Below are positions 53,144-61,072 of a stretch of DNA of 61,072 bases, in pieces (within the stretch, counting starts at the first letter, position 1; each line of letters opens with the position of its first letter). The position numbers were made by a program, and so were the translations under genes. Location: contig ONDE01000014.1 in the NCBI GenBank assembly GCA_900316515.1, forward strand, positions 1 through 61,072. Direction: 5' to 3'. A model generated the notes under the pieces. That model did no database searches. It was given only the letters and a program-made list of their open reading frames with translations, and was not told the DNA's origin. The stretch comes from an uncultured Bacteroidales bacterium. GTDB taxonomy: Bacteria; Bacteroidota; Bacteroidia; Bacteroidales; P3.

Positions 53144-53982
53144 GTGAAGGTGTATTTCTCTTTCGGTGCCAAACGGTGGATATATTGGCGCGTGGATATG
53201 TCGCCGGTGAAGCCATAATGGTCACAGATGCCGCACCAGGGTTCGAGGCATACAAATGGGCAACCCTCCTTATGCGGTGCCCAGATGCCGTAGGCTTCGG
53301 CCTGAGGGCAATCGACACCCAACACCTCACGTCCTTCTTTGTCGCATAGCACCGCCTTCGTTACCTGTCCCCCCTCAAACATCAACGCATCATGGGCAAA
53401 GGTGTCAGCCCCTATCGTCATCTCGATAGGGATACGGCGCGGATCCGTCAAAGGCACACGGTTGCCATCCTCAAGACCATTGACGATGACAGGAGTTACA
53501 GGGTTCCCCTTACGTTCGTAGTATCGGATATACCCATGGATAACGTCCGCAGCTTTGTAGTCGGGTAGTATAAATCCGGGGTGGGCACCAATCTGAAACC
53601 AGGCATCCCTATCGTCGAGGTTTTCCACCGTCCACTCCACCTCCACCGAACTGCCCTGCAGCCGATAGCATGCCTCCAACCCCAGCCGATAGGGGTAGCT
53701 TTCACCAAGGGGACTGGGTTTCATGCGCAAGCGGCCATCGTCGATGATTTCAAACTCGCTGTCGCGCGCATATCCATGCTGCTTCATCGTGTAAGTCTTC
53801 CCATCTGCATGGAGTTCGTTGTTGTAAGGCTTCCCCACAGCGGGGAAGAGTATCGGTGCATGGCGGTTCCAGTAGGCGGGGTCGCCGCTCCACATGTATT
53901 CACGGCCGTCTTTCTGCAGACTCACCAGTTCGGCGCCATGTTCCGTCACTTCGACGGTGATGATTTCGTTGCTGAGTTTCAT
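53119..53982 (-). CDS. Aldose 1-epimerase family protein
   Basis: A 287-residue galactose-mutarotase-like protein of the shorter bacterial type. Features: HGAELVSLQKDGREYMWSGD, RHAPILFPAVGK, the His-containing QHGYARDSEF, and QIGAHPGFILP. The C-terminal CLEPWCGICDHYG contains the expected catalytic Glu. The start at 53982 was chosen from homology and from its four-base overlap with the cupin gene. It probably acts on glucose-6-phosphate-like or free aldoses. Last gene of the long leftward run. Confidence 0.9.
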   Translation of the reverse strand: MKLSNEIITVEVTEHGAELVSLQKDGREYMWSGDPAYWNRHAPILFPAVGKPYNNELHADGKTYTMKQHGYARDSEFEIIDDGRLRMKPSPLGESYPYRLGLEACYRLQGSSVEVEWTVENLDDRDAWFQIGAHPGFILPDYKAADVIHGYIRYYERKGNPVTPVIVNGLEDGNRVPLTDPRRIPIEMTIGADTFAHDALMFEGGQVTKAVLCDKEGREVLGVDCPQAEAYGIWAPHKEGCPFVCLEPWCGICDHYGFTGDISTRQYIHRLAPKEKYTFTYTIKVYR

Positions 53983-54320
53983 AGGGCTTTCAATTCCGGT
54001 ACTATGGCAAAGAATACCAATGGTTCTGTGTCGCTGGCGTTGATTAGCGAGTGGGAATGTCCTACCGGGCAGTAGTGGCATTGGCCGGGCACCAGTCGTT
54101 CCTCACCGTCGTCATACAGGCAGCGGGCCTCGCCGCTGAGGATGAAGATGATCTCGCTGTTGGCCTCATGCCGATGGTAGCCGATGGAGCAGCCCACATC
54201 GAGCCGTCCGCGCATAATCTTGTTCTGTCCGTCGTTGTAGGTGCGGAACATCGTGTCGCCCTTGCCGCCCTTGAACTGCGGATTGGCGACCTCCTCAATC
54301 TTATTGAAATCTATTACCAT
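53979..54320 (-). CDS. Cupin domain protein
   Basis: A 113-residue single-domain cupin. The metal site is GYHRHEANSEIIFILSGEA with the second motif HYCPVGHSHSLIN. The start at 54320 (MVIDFNKIEE) overlaps the previous gene's end by seven bases. Substrate unknown, perhaps a sugar, as it sits next to an epimerase. Confidence 0.88.
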   Translation of the reverse strand: MVIDFNKIEEVANPQFKGGKGDTMFRTYNDGQNKIMRGRLDVGCSIGYHRHEANSEIIFILSGEARCLYDDGEERLVPGQCHYCPVGHSHSLINASDTEPLVFFAIVPELKAL

Positions 54321-54706
54321 AGGTCTTCGTTTTTCAGTTGTTCTATCAGTTGCAGGTCTGCCGGAAGCCACTGCACGCTGTCGAGCTCTTCTTTCGAGAG
54401 CCAGCGGGCGGCCTCATGCTCGTTGAGATGGAGGGCATCCGACAGCAGCGAGCAGAGGTAGCAATGCATGGTGAGATGGAAGGCCGGGTAGTCGTACTCC
54501 ACGGTGCAGAGGAGCCCTCCCACGCCAATCTCTGTCGACAGTTCCTCGCGTATCTCGCGCTTCAGCGCCACCTCCGGCGTTTCACCGGCCTCCATCTTGC
54601 CTCCCGGGAACTCCCACCAATCTTTCCACTCGCCGTAGCCACGCTGCGTGGCGAAGATTTTGTCACCCTTGCGGATGATGGCCGCTACAACCTCTATCTG
54701 TTTCAT
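54314..54706 (-). CDS. NUDIX hydrolase (MutT-like), copy A
   Basis: A 130-residue nucleoside triphosphate pyrophosphohydrolase. It begins MKQIEVVAAIIRKGDKIFAT, and the NUDIX box runs from GGKMEAGETPEVALKREI to REELSTEIG. It is a close duplicate of the gene at 55887-56273: about 85 percent of aligned residues agree over 118 positions. The start at 54706 overlaps the upstream lipoprotein by four bases. Confidence 0.93.
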   Translation of the reverse strand: MKQIEVVAAIIRKGDKIFATQRGYGEWKDWWEFPGGKMEAGETPEVALKREIREELSTEIGVGGLLCTVEYDYPAFHLTMHCYLCSLLSDALHLNEHEAARWLSKEELDSVQWLPADLQLIEQLKNEDLW

Positions 54707-55620
54707 AGTTCGACGGCCGGCCAGCCGTAGTCTTGATAATAACGGACCTTGAGGTTGTTGCGCTTGACGTACTCCTGCAACTGCTCCTTGCGGACGGCCT
54801 CGCGCACCTGCTCGCTGGAGTGGACGTTCTCGTAGATGTCGTAGTAGCTGCCGAAGATGCGCTTGGCGCTGGCCACGTTGCCGGCACCGTCCACCGTCTG
54901 CTCGAAGCCGGTAACCTTGTATTTGCCGTCCTCCTTGTCCATGGTAATAACGCCTGAGTGGTTGCCGCCGGAGACGCACTTCAGCGTGTCGCCCGCAACG
55001 TTGTACCACAACACCCAGAAGTCGCCCATAAAGAGTCCGTCCTCCTCGTGTATCATCTGCAGTGTCGGGATACAGAGCTCGCCTTTCTGATACTTCTCGC
55101 CAATCTCGCTTACCAGGTAGTCGCTGATGGCCGCACGGACGGCCTGTTCCTCGCGGTTGATGGCGATATGGCGTATGCAGTCGGCCTTGTGCCCGTCGAA
55201 GTCGGCAATCAGCCATTCCCCGTCCACCTTCTCCATTGCGAGTTTGTGTTCCTCCACGTCGGTGTCGGGGTCGAACGAGCCATCCTCCCATTTCTGGCGC
55301 ACGCTGATGGTGGCCACAGCATGGGTATTGTCCAGTTGCTCAACGCCGACCACGTTGAAGTCGGCTATCGTGCCGCCGTTGCCGGTGACGAAGTAGTAGA
55401 GCCATTCGTGGTCCATGGCCTCGAACTCCGGAAGGTGGTTGAACATCGTGTCGAGCGCGTTGTAGAAGTCTTCGGTCATGTAGTCGCGCGACTCCTCACG
55501 CAGCGCGTGGTCGGGGATGTACTTGCACAGTTCCGCAGCCCTTTCTTTCAGCTGCGTCTCTTGGTTTCCGCAGGCAGCCATCAGCAGTGCGGCAGCCAGC
55601 AATAGCAGTGTTTTCTTCAT
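54703..55620 (-). CDS. Hypothetical lipoprotein
   Basis: A 305-residue lipoprotein with lipobox LLMAAC. Residues 25-110 (helical and Asp-rich) and 150-300 each look like a small alpha/beta sheet domain of the NTF2-like or DUF3828-like kind (YMTEDFYNALDTMF, AATISVRQKWEDGS-like strands, KYKVTGFEQTVDGAG). I do not know its function. It lies between the TSCPD and NUDIX genes with tight spacing. Confidence 0.78.
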   Translation of the reverse strand: MKKTLLLLAAALLMAACGNQETQLKERAAELCKYIPDHALREESRDYMTEDFYNALDTMFNHLPEFEAMDHEWLYYFVTGNGGTIADFNVVGVEQLDNTHAVATISVRQKWEDGSFDPDTDVEEHKLAMEKVDGEWLIADFDGHKADCIRHIAINREEQAVRAAISDYLVSEIGEKYQKGELCIPTLQMIHEEDGLFMGDFWVLWYNVAGDTLKCVSGGNHSGVITMDKEDGKYKVTGFEQTVDGAGNVASAKRIFGSYYDIYENVHSSEQVREAVRKEQLQEYVKRNNLKVRYYQDYGWPAVEL

Positions 55621-55632
55621 TATAGATTGTTT

Positions 55633-55890
55633 TTAGTGTTTGTTCTTCAATTGTTCCAACGCACGGCAAAGCTGGTCGGGACACGACGTGGGCTTGCCGC
55701 CGCAACTGATGCCGTCGAGCTTGGCGATGACATCGTCTATTTTCTGCCCCTTAACCAGCCGGCAGATGCCTTGCAGGTTGCCGTCGCAGCCGCCGAGGAA
55801 CGCCACATTCTGTATGACATCGTTGTCGTCGGCCGTCACATCTATCAGCACCGAGCAGGTACCCTGTGTTTGATATTGTATGTGTTTCAT
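55633..55890 (-). CDS. TSCPD domain protein
   Basis: An 85-residue protein of the TIGR03905 family: HIQYQTQGTCSVLIDV, VAFLGGCDGNLQGI and the name-giving TSCPDQLCRAL. The domain also occurs at the C-terminus of ribonucleotide reductases; stand-alone copies have no assigned reaction. It overlaps NUDIX copy B by four bases. Confidence 0.93.
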   Translation of the reverse strand: MKHIQYQTQGTCSVLIDVTADDNDVIQNVAFLGGCDGNLQGICRLVKGQKIDDVIAKLDGISCGGKPTSCPDQLCRALEQLKNKH

Positions 55891-56273
55891 AATTCAGTCT
55901 TTATCTTTTCAATTACTGATTCGTCTGCCGGCAGCCATTGCACACTGTCAAGCTCTTCTTTAGCAAGCCATCTGGCCGCCTCGTGTTCGTTGAGATGCAA
56001 GGCTTCTATAAGCAGCGTGCAGAGGTAGCAATGCATCGTGAGGTGGAACTTGGGGTAGTCGTACTCCACCGTGCATAGCAGCCTGTCCACACTTATCTCC
56101 GTCGCCAGTTCCTCGCGTATCTCACGCTTCAGCGCCTCTTCGGCTGTCTCACCGGTTTCCATCTTACCTCCGGGAAATTCCCACCAGTCCTTCCATTCAC
56201 CGTATCCCCTTTGGGTGGCAAAGATCTTATTCCCCTTGCGGATAATGGCCGCCACCACCTCTATCTGTTTCAT
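55887..56273 (-). CDS. NUDIX hydrolase (MutT-like), copy B
   Basis: A 128-residue MutT-like protein. The NUDIX box GGKMETGETAEEALKREIRE and REELATEIS is intact. It is a near-duplicate of copy A at 54314-54706. The two copies flank the TSCPD and lipoprotein genes, so a tandem duplication or later insertion of those two genes occurred. Differences cluster at the C-terminus (ESVIEKIKTEL). Confidence 0.93.
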   Translation of the reverse strand: MKQIEVVAAIIRKGNKIFATQRGYGEWKDWWEFPGGKMETGETAEEALKREIREELATEISVDRLLCTVEYDYPKFHLTMHCYLCTLLIEALHLNEHEAARWLAKEELDSVQWLPADESVIEKIKTEL

Positions 56274-56764
56274 TCTTCAGCAAAATGTTTCAACGCCGCC
56301 TCACCCAATCGCTGCACCGTCCATTCGTCCATCGGTATGGCACCTATGCTCCGGTAGACCTTCAGGGCCGGCTGGTTCCAGTCGAGGCATATCCATTCCA
56401 TGCGGCCGCAGTTGCGCTCCACCGCCAGCTGCGCCAAGTGTTTCAGCAGGGCTTTCCCATATCCCTTGCCGCGTTTCTCGGGCAGGATGAAGAGGTCTTC
56501 GAGGTAGAGCCCTTTGCGACCCACGAAGGTGGAGAAGTTGTGGAAGAACAGGGCGAAACCAATCACCTCGCCATCTTCTTCGGCGAAGAGCACCTCGGCG
56601 GAACGCTCCACAAACAAGGAATGGTGCAGCGTCGCCTCGTCGGCCACCACCTCGTCGGCGCATTTCTCGTATGCCGCCAGTTTCTTGATGAACTCCATCA
56701 CAAAGCCTGCCTCATCGGCCCTCGCCGGACGTATATTGAATCTTGCTTCCATAATCTCAACCAT
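56270..56764 (-). CDS. GNAT family N-acetyltransferase
   Basis: A 164-residue acetyltransferase. The acetyl-CoA binding loop is LPEKRGKGYGKALLKHLAQL (about 93-112), preceded by YLEDLFI and followed by WNQPALKVYRSIGA. It resembles diamine acetyltransferase-like members, but the acceptor is unknown. An in-frame ATG at 56752 (MEARFNIRP) is also possible. It overlaps NUDIX copy B by four bases. Confidence 0.9.
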   Translation of the reverse strand: MVEIMEARFNIRPARADEAGFVMEFIKKLAAYEKCADEVVADEATLHHSLFVERSAEVLFAEEDGEVIGFALFFHNFSTFVGRKGLYLEDLFILPEKRGKGYGKALLKHLAQLAVERNCGRMEWICLDWNQPALKVYRSIGAIPMDEWTVQRLGEAALKHFAEE

Positions 56765-56790
56765 TAATCATTAACCATTAACCATTACAC
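56759..56790. repeat. Phrase repeat at the junction of two genes
   Basis: CCATTAATCATTAACCATTAACC-type units, 6-7 bp, cover the end of the small gene at 56771 and the gap to the acetyltransferase; the last residues (MVNG) are repeat-encoded. Confidence 0.82.
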
Positions 56791-57007
56791 ATAGTTTGTC
56801 TTCCCTGATGACCTTCGGTGCCGCTTTGCCAGCCAACACCAGTACCTTCTTCCCGTTACGGTATATATGCAGCTGCCGCGAGCGCACCACTGCCGTCAGT
56901 TCCGCATCCTCCTGCATCGCCAGCCATAGGCGGTAGTATTCGCCCTCTTCGTCTAACAGTTTCCGCTGCAGGTGCGAGCACATATTGGTTGTATCGATAT
57001 CAATCAT
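56771..57007 (-). CDS. Small hypothetical protein ending in a repeat
   Basis: A 78-residue protein, MIDIDTTNMCSHLQRKLL at its start, then RSRQLHIYRNGKKVLVLAGK. The start at 57007 overlaps the upstream gene's stop by four bases (ATGA), which supports it. I do not recognise the family. Its last residues come from the phrase repeat, so the gene may have been truncated by it. Confidence 0.62.
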   Translation of the reverse strand: MIDIDTTNMCSHLQRKLLDEEGEYYRLWLAMQEDAELTAVVRSRQLHIYRNGKKVLVLAGKAAPKVIREDKLCVMVNG

Positions 57008-57429
57008 TTTCGCTTTGCATTGGGTCTCCATCTGCTCGCATCAGGTGTTGTAGAGCTGAGTTCAATGTAGATTGTATCTCCGACTTGGCAGTCTCCATAG
57101 TCGGATTTGTTCCAGAATTCCTCATCGTCTGTATATATTTTACCATCGACAGAATACTGGTATTCTACTCTCCACATATGGTTATAATGCCCTGCGTATA
57201 TTTGATATATTCTTGTAATCTGTGCGGGATACAGCTCATAGCTTCTCCAATATTTGTATTCAGTTATGCGCCACCAAATAATTCCCAAAAGAGCTACTGC
57301 CAACAAGAAGATTATATAGTTTCTTGTATAGTTCGATTTTTTCGAGACGGTAGGTTTCTTTTTGGTCGAACTCTTTTTAATCGGTCTCGTTTTGGTAGGT
57401 TTCTTTTTGACTGATTTCTTTTTACCCAT
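57004..57429 (-). CDS. DUF3592-like membrane protein
   Basis: A 141-residue protein. A Lys-rich tail (KKKSVKKKPTKTRPIKK) precedes one membrane helix (IIFLLAVALLGIIWW). The periplasmic part has YPAQITRIYQIYAGH, WRVEYQYSVDGKIY and VGDTIYIELSSTTPDASR, which resembles DUF3592. Function unknown. It is nine bases after the YdeI-like gene. Confidence 0.75.
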   Translation of the reverse strand: MGKKKSVKKKPTKTRPIKKSSTKKKPTVSKKSNYTRNYIIFLLAVALLGIIWWRITEYKYWRSYELYPAQITRIYQIYAGHYNHMWRVEYQYSVDGKIYTDDEEFWNKSDYGDCQVGDTIYIELSSTTPDASRWRPNAKRK

Positions 57430-57438
57430 ACTTTTCGA

Positions 57439-57798
57439 CTATCTATTTGGTCCCTTGTTGTTTGCTTGTATCAATGTCTTTCTTCCAGCCTCTGTCATCA
57501 AGCCCCGTTGCTCCAGTTCCATGCACCGATCTTGGTTGCGCTCTGTCCAGTGGCTATTCTTCCTTCGCGGCGAGAGGCGCTGGGCCAATCGCCCGTCAGG
57601 CAGCCGCTTGCAGGTTGAGTCAATCCATCCGAAGCAGAGCGCCTCTTCCACCACCTCCACATACGGCAGCGCACCGGCCATCGGCTGCCGTCCGCGATAG
57701 GTGGCCACCCACACCTCGCGCTCCTTCTGGTGGTTCTTCTCCATCCAGCTGCGCAACACCGTACGGTCGTCAGTTTCCAAGAGGGTCGAGATCTCCAT
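57439..57798 (-). CDS. YdeI/OmpD-associated family protein, C-terminally short
   Basis: A 119-residue protein with the family's first domain: WMEKNHQKEREVWVATYRGR, ALCFGWIDSTCKRLPDGR and AQRLSPRRKNSHWTERNQ. Family members usually continue for another 60-70 residues after GLMTEAG; here the frame ends soon after (RKTLIQANNKGPNR). It therefore looks truncated, or is a short subtype. Confidence 0.8.
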   Translation of the reverse strand: MEISTLLETDDRTVLRSWMEKNHQKEREVWVATYRGRQPMAGALPYVEVVEEALCFGWIDSTCKRLPDGRLAQRLSPRRKNSHWTERNQDRCMELEQRGLMTEAGRKTLIQANNKGPNR

Positions 57799-57808
57799 CT
57801 ATCTGCTA

Positions 57809-58636
57809 TTATATCGTTTCTGCTACAAAGAACTCTGCCCGCTTCGGGGCAGCGAATGTGCGCTCAATCATAGCCACATGCGAGAGGTACTCGGGGTCGG
57901 TGAAGGCGATGGCGCCGGTAGGACAACGACGCCTGCAGGCCTGGCATTTGATACAGACGCCGTCGAAGGTCGGCATCCCGTCTTTCGCACCGATGCTCCC
58001 CATAGGGCATACCTCCATGCACTCGCCGCAACGTGTGCACAACTCGCTGTTGCACGAGGGCTTGGCCTTGAGGAATCCCGCGGGGGCGTTGTTGGTCTTA
58101 AGGGGGGTATAGTATTTTTCGGGATGCGCCTCGCCGGGAACGTCAATAGTTGACAGTTGATAATTGACAATTGATAGTTTCTCTGCCACTTGGGCGGCGA
58201 AACGGTCGAGGGCAGCAAGGTCTTCTTCGTTGGGGCGTCCTGCACCCAGGGTGTCGCTGAAAGCGTGGCGCGTCACCATAGCGGCGGCGCCGACAGGCTT
58301 CATGCCGCCGTCCGCCATCAAGCCCACCAACTCGGCCAGCGCGTTGTCGTAGGCGCGGTTACCGAAGGTGACGAGCGCCACAGCCGGATTGCCGTCGGCT
58401 CGTAAGGCACGCCGCACGTAGTCGAGCGTCTTGTTGGGTATGCGTCCCGCATATACGGGCGTCGCCCACACGACGACATCGCCGGCCTCCACCTGCGGCA
58501 GCGCCTCGCGCTCACGCGGCAAGGTGTAGGAATGGTATTCCACTTCCGCGCCCAGCAGCGCACCCAGCCGGTTGCCCAAGTGCTGCGCCACCTGCCTCGT
58601 GCCTCCAGTGGGACTGAAATAGTAGACCTTGATCAT
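57809..58636 (-). CDS. EFR1-type flavodoxin-ferredoxin protein
   Basis: A 275-residue two-domain redox protein. The flavodoxin-like half has the FMN loop YFSPTGGTRQVA and ATPVYAGRIP. The ferredoxin half has two clusters, CTRCGECMEVCP and CIKCQACRRRCP. Between the two halves is LSIVNYQLSTIDVP, encoded by a phrase repeat (58141-58180) and likely an in-frame insertion in the linker. It may pass electrons between FMN and iron-sulfur centres; partner unknown. Confidence 0.9.
   Translation of the reverse strand: MIKVYYFSPTGGTRQVAQHLGNRLGALLGAEVEYHSYTLPREREALPQVEAGDVVVWATPVYAGRIPNKTLDYVRRALRADGNPAVALVTFGNRAYDNALAELVGLMADGGMKPVGAAAMVTRHAFSDTLGAGRPNEEDLAALDRFAAQVAEKLSIVNYQLSTIDVPGEAHPEKYYTPLKTNNAPAGFLKAKPSCNSELCTRCGECMEVCPMGSIGAKDGMPTFDGVCIKCQACRRRCPTGAIAFTDPEYLSHVAMIERTFAAPKRAEFFVAETI
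58141..58180. repeat. Phrase repeat inside the flavodoxin-ferredoxin gene
   Basis: TTGACAGTTGATAATTGACAATTGA-type 9-10 bp units encode SIVNYQLSTID on the minus strand, in the linker between domains. Confidence 0.88.
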
Positions 58637-58653
58637 ATCGAGTATTCCTTAAT

Positions 58654-59133
58654 TCAAAATCTGCGTGTACGACGACAATAATCCTTGTATTCGTCGCCGA
58701 AATCGCGTTGCAGACGTCGTTCCTCGCTGACGACTTGCACCAGCATGATGGCAAAGAAACCCACCCACACCAGCGCCGCCTGCCAGGTCCAAAGCCACAC
58801 CACGCAGCCAGCCAGGAAGGTCAGCGTGCCTGTGAGCATCGGGTTGCGGTTGAGGCGGTAGGGGCCGTCGGTCATCAGATGTTGCGTGCGTGGCGCCACC
58901 TCGTGGCCGAAGGCGTCCATCGGGTTACCCTTGCCACGACGTTTCATATAGACGATTGTCCAGATGCTCAACGACAAACCGCCGATTATCAGCACTCCCG
59001 TTATCGAGGCCCTCAAGGCGCCGATATGCACTATTGGCGGCATCCCCGACGCCAGCCACATCACCGCGGGCAGCAGTACCACAAAAAGCGCCGCGCCAAG
59101 CATATATCCGAGTATTTCTTTCAATGGTTTCAT
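58654..59133 (-). CDS. Isoprenylcysteine carboxyl methyltransferase family protein
   Basis: A 159-residue membrane protein with four likely helices. The C-terminal half has the family's signature NRNPMLTGTLTFLAGC and EERRLQRDFGDEYKDYCRRT. These proteins methylate small substrates or lipids using SAM; the bacterial substrate is unknown. It lies 18 bases after the flavin reductase-like gene. Confidence 0.85.
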   Translation of the reverse strand: MKPLKEILGYMLGAALFVVLLPAVMWLASGMPPIVHIGALRASITGVLIIGGLSLSIWTIVYMKRRGKGNPMDAFGHEVAPRTQHLMTDGPYRLNRNPMLTGTLTFLAGCVVWLWTWQAALVWVGFFAIMLVQVVSEERRLQRDFGDEYKDYCRRTRRF

Positions 59134-59151
59134 GCTCCGGCATTCTTATTG

Positions 59152-59769
59152 TTATCTCTTCCAGGCGCCTATAACCTCGCCGATGTAGACGGTGTGGATT
59201 CCCGCCTCGAAGCCGTCGTACCACTCCTTGGGCGTCGCGTTGCGGAAGTCCTGCGCCGTCTGGTGCCAGGCGGTCATCGTCTCGCACTCGATAATGGTCT
59301 TGGCCTCCTCATAGTAGGGGGTGCCATGCTCGGTATAGGCCACATGAAGACCGAGAGCAGCTGCTTTGTCGCCGTCGCGACCGCTGTACTTGCCCATATA
59401 CTGCCAGATAGCCGGGTCGTCGAACTCCATGATGGTGAAGCGCGGATGCCGCTCCATGAACTCGTAGGTGTAGCGCGCCGGTGCCACATACACCGTCACC
59501 GCCGCACGCTCATGCCCGAGGTAGTTGCCGATGCCGCCCCATCCGATGGTCATCGCGTTGCTCTCCGTGCTGTCGCCGCAGCAGAGGATGAGGTTCTTGG
59601 TGAAGAAGGTGAAGCCGTTGTCGGCGAAGTCCTTCTGCACGTCGAAAGCTTTCAGTTCGCTGTTCATAGCCTTTTCCTGTTTGTCGTTTTGCTTCTGGTT
59701 GCCGCCGCAGCCGGCCAGCATGGCCACCATCGCCGCCGCAGCGCACAATGCAAGTATTGTCTTATTCAT
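59152..59769 (-). CDS. Flavin reductase-like lipoprotein
   Basis: A 205-residue lipoprotein with lipobox MLAGC. The mature part matches the flavin reductase/FMN-binding split-barrel family: NAMTIGWGGIGNYLGHERAA, VTVYVAPARYTYEFM and TPYYEEAKTIIECETM. The export signal is unusual for this normally cytoplasmic family, though seen in Bacteroidales. The start at 59769 (MNKTILALC) was chosen to place the signal peptide at the N-terminus. First gene of the leftward run of thirteen. Confidence 0.85.
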   Translation of the reverse strand: MNKTILALCAAAAMVAMLAGCGGNQKQNDKQEKAMNSELKAFDVQKDFADNGFTFFTKNLILCCGDSTESNAMTIGWGGIGNYLGHERAAVTVYVAPARYTYEFMERHPRFTIMEFDDPAIWQYMGKYSGRDGDKAAALGLHVAYTEHGTPYYEEAKTIIECETMTAWHQTAQDFRNATPKEWYDGFEAGIHTVYIGEVIGAWKR

Positions 59770-59837
59770 GGTTTTAAATGTTTTTGTCACTATAATACCT
59801 CTGTCATCAATTCACCCCCTCTTTTAAAATACAATTG

Positions 59838-59868
59838 CAAAAATACACATTTTCACCAAAACGGCAAA
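59838..59868 (-). promoter_or_regulatory. Promoter of the thirteen-gene leftward run
   Basis: Minus-strand TTTG (59868-59865), 19 nt, then TATTTTTG (59845-59838), 69 bases before the ATG at 59769. No other promoter of this quality is seen down to 53119. Confidence 0.78.
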
Positions 59869-60477
59869 ATAAAATTATCCTTAGCGGCAACGCATCCTAC
59901 CGAAACCCCTATCGCACACCATCTCTGCCACTCACCTCATCACGGACTGACGGATGTTAACGACAATCTCTTTTCGCCAAAAATCCATTAACATAAAAAC
60001 TGTTAATTCAAGCCGAATTTTTGGCCCAAATGCCCGTATTGGAAATCAATCAGTTACAGCGATATTTTTACACATAATACTCTGCACCAGTGTTCTTTAG
60101 CCCACAAACAAACCCTTAAGTGCCTATGACACAGCACCATCTCCTTATTAACTCTTACTCATCGACTACCCATCACCTTATCATCATTTACTAAAGTAAG
60201 AGATGTTAAATTTAACATTAGTCGATAATCAGTTTTTGATACGTTTTTCAAACCTGTTCATCACTTCCTTTACACTTTCGAGAGCCCCTCCTATAGCCTT
60301 ACCTCCTCCACCTCCCAGCAGAGGTCGATAAGTGGCATGACGCAGGACAACCATATACTGCCTCTCTTTTCCCACATTACGAAAAAAAATTACAACAATC
60401 CATTTTATTTTTGTATCCCTGTAAACTGCATGTTGTGGATTTTTTCCATTTGGTTATGATGACGTGTGAGAAATAAA
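59869..60477. other. AT-rich intergenic region with a 16-bp palindrome
   Basis: Between the two divergent promoters no convincing gene is present. ATGTTAAATTTAACAT (60203-60218) is a perfect 16-bp palindrome, and a related TTAACAT sequence occurs near 59988. These may be operator sites; no other structure is obvious. Confidence 0.5.
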
Positions 60478-60509
60478 TTTTGCCACATCGGCAAAGTTTA
60501 TTATATTTG
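60478..60509 (+). promoter_or_regulatory. Promoter of nifJ
   Basis: TTTTG (60478-60482), 19 nt, then TATATTTG (60502-60509), 61 bases before the ATG. Confidence 0.78.
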
Positions 60510-60570
60510 TACCTCCATAAATAGCGAATAATTGACAATAAATAATTAATCCTTAAACGTTTAAGCAATT

Positions 60571-61072
<502 letters not shown>

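Noticed and set aside
59952..60470. Possible small gene between the flavin reductase and nifJ genes
   Set aside because: The only frames are short, AT-driven and without initiation signals.

Overview
The window looks like a chromosomal segment of a Bacteroidota bacterium, most likely an uncultured, anaerobic member of the order Bacteroidales. The evidence is direct. Fifteen promoters fit the Bacteroidota pattern TAnnTTTG, eight of them with a TTTG/TTG box exactly 19 nt upstream. Several large secreted proteins end in type IX secretion (T9SS, Por-type) C-terminal sorting domains. Gene neighbourhoods are typical of the group (TPR protein-secG, rplM-rpsI-rpsB-tsf, a TPR lipoprotein next to a DUF4292 lipoprotein), and a pyruvate:ferredoxin oxidoreductase gene starts at the right edge. 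Coding sequence is rich in C/G at third positions, which creates very long spurious antisense ORFs. I see no rRNA, tRNA, CRISPR array, prophage or insertion sequence.

Layout. 1-1034: the 5' part of a secreted-protein gene and a possible small ORF, reading left from a palindromic promoter. 1071-3176: gpsA and a glycerophospholipid acyltransferase. 3182-5538 (minus): TPR protein, secG and a RecD-like helicase, divergent from rpmH and rlmD (5808-7447). 7627-11775: a repeat-built T9SS protein, an ApbE flavin transferase and yicC. 12061-14748 (minus): a large T9SS protein. 15183-20618: a co-directional run of a TPR lipoprotein, a DUF4292 lipoprotein, a LolA-like protein, tadA, a sugar-nucleotidyltransferase and a THUMP-like methyltransferase. 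20864-23874: rplM, rpsI, rpsB, tsf, followed by a phased palindrome array. 24202-25365 (minus): a Cys-motif membrane protein and a radical SAM activase-like protein, divergent from an RNase H, prmC and a secreted protein (25433-28155). 28152-34640 (minus): dtd, a CotH protein, uvrD, yigZ, ribD. 35086-38418 (minus): asnS, a mannose-1-phosphate guanylyltransferase, thyA. 38598-43749: a giant T9SS adhesin broken by a frameshift. 43850-53143: a rightward run starting with a Na/Pi cotransporter. 53119-59769 (minus): thirteen tightly packed genes reading left from one promoter. 60571-end: nifJ, carrying a frameshifting deletion.

The most unusual content is repeated DNA. About 22 loci carry short phrase-like tandem repeats with 7-15 bp units. 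They fill intergenic gaps and also sit in frame inside unrelated proteins (PrmC, UvrD, CotH, RNase H, RibD, a methyltransferase, a ferredoxin). UvrD and CotH share almost the same inserted peptide. RibD additionally carries two in-frame copies of a palindromic element with 10-bp terminal inverted repeats. A separate array downstream of tsf has seven 12-bp palindromes spaced 41-42 bp apart, and its first unit lies in a terminator element that is repeated, inverted, downstream of asnS.
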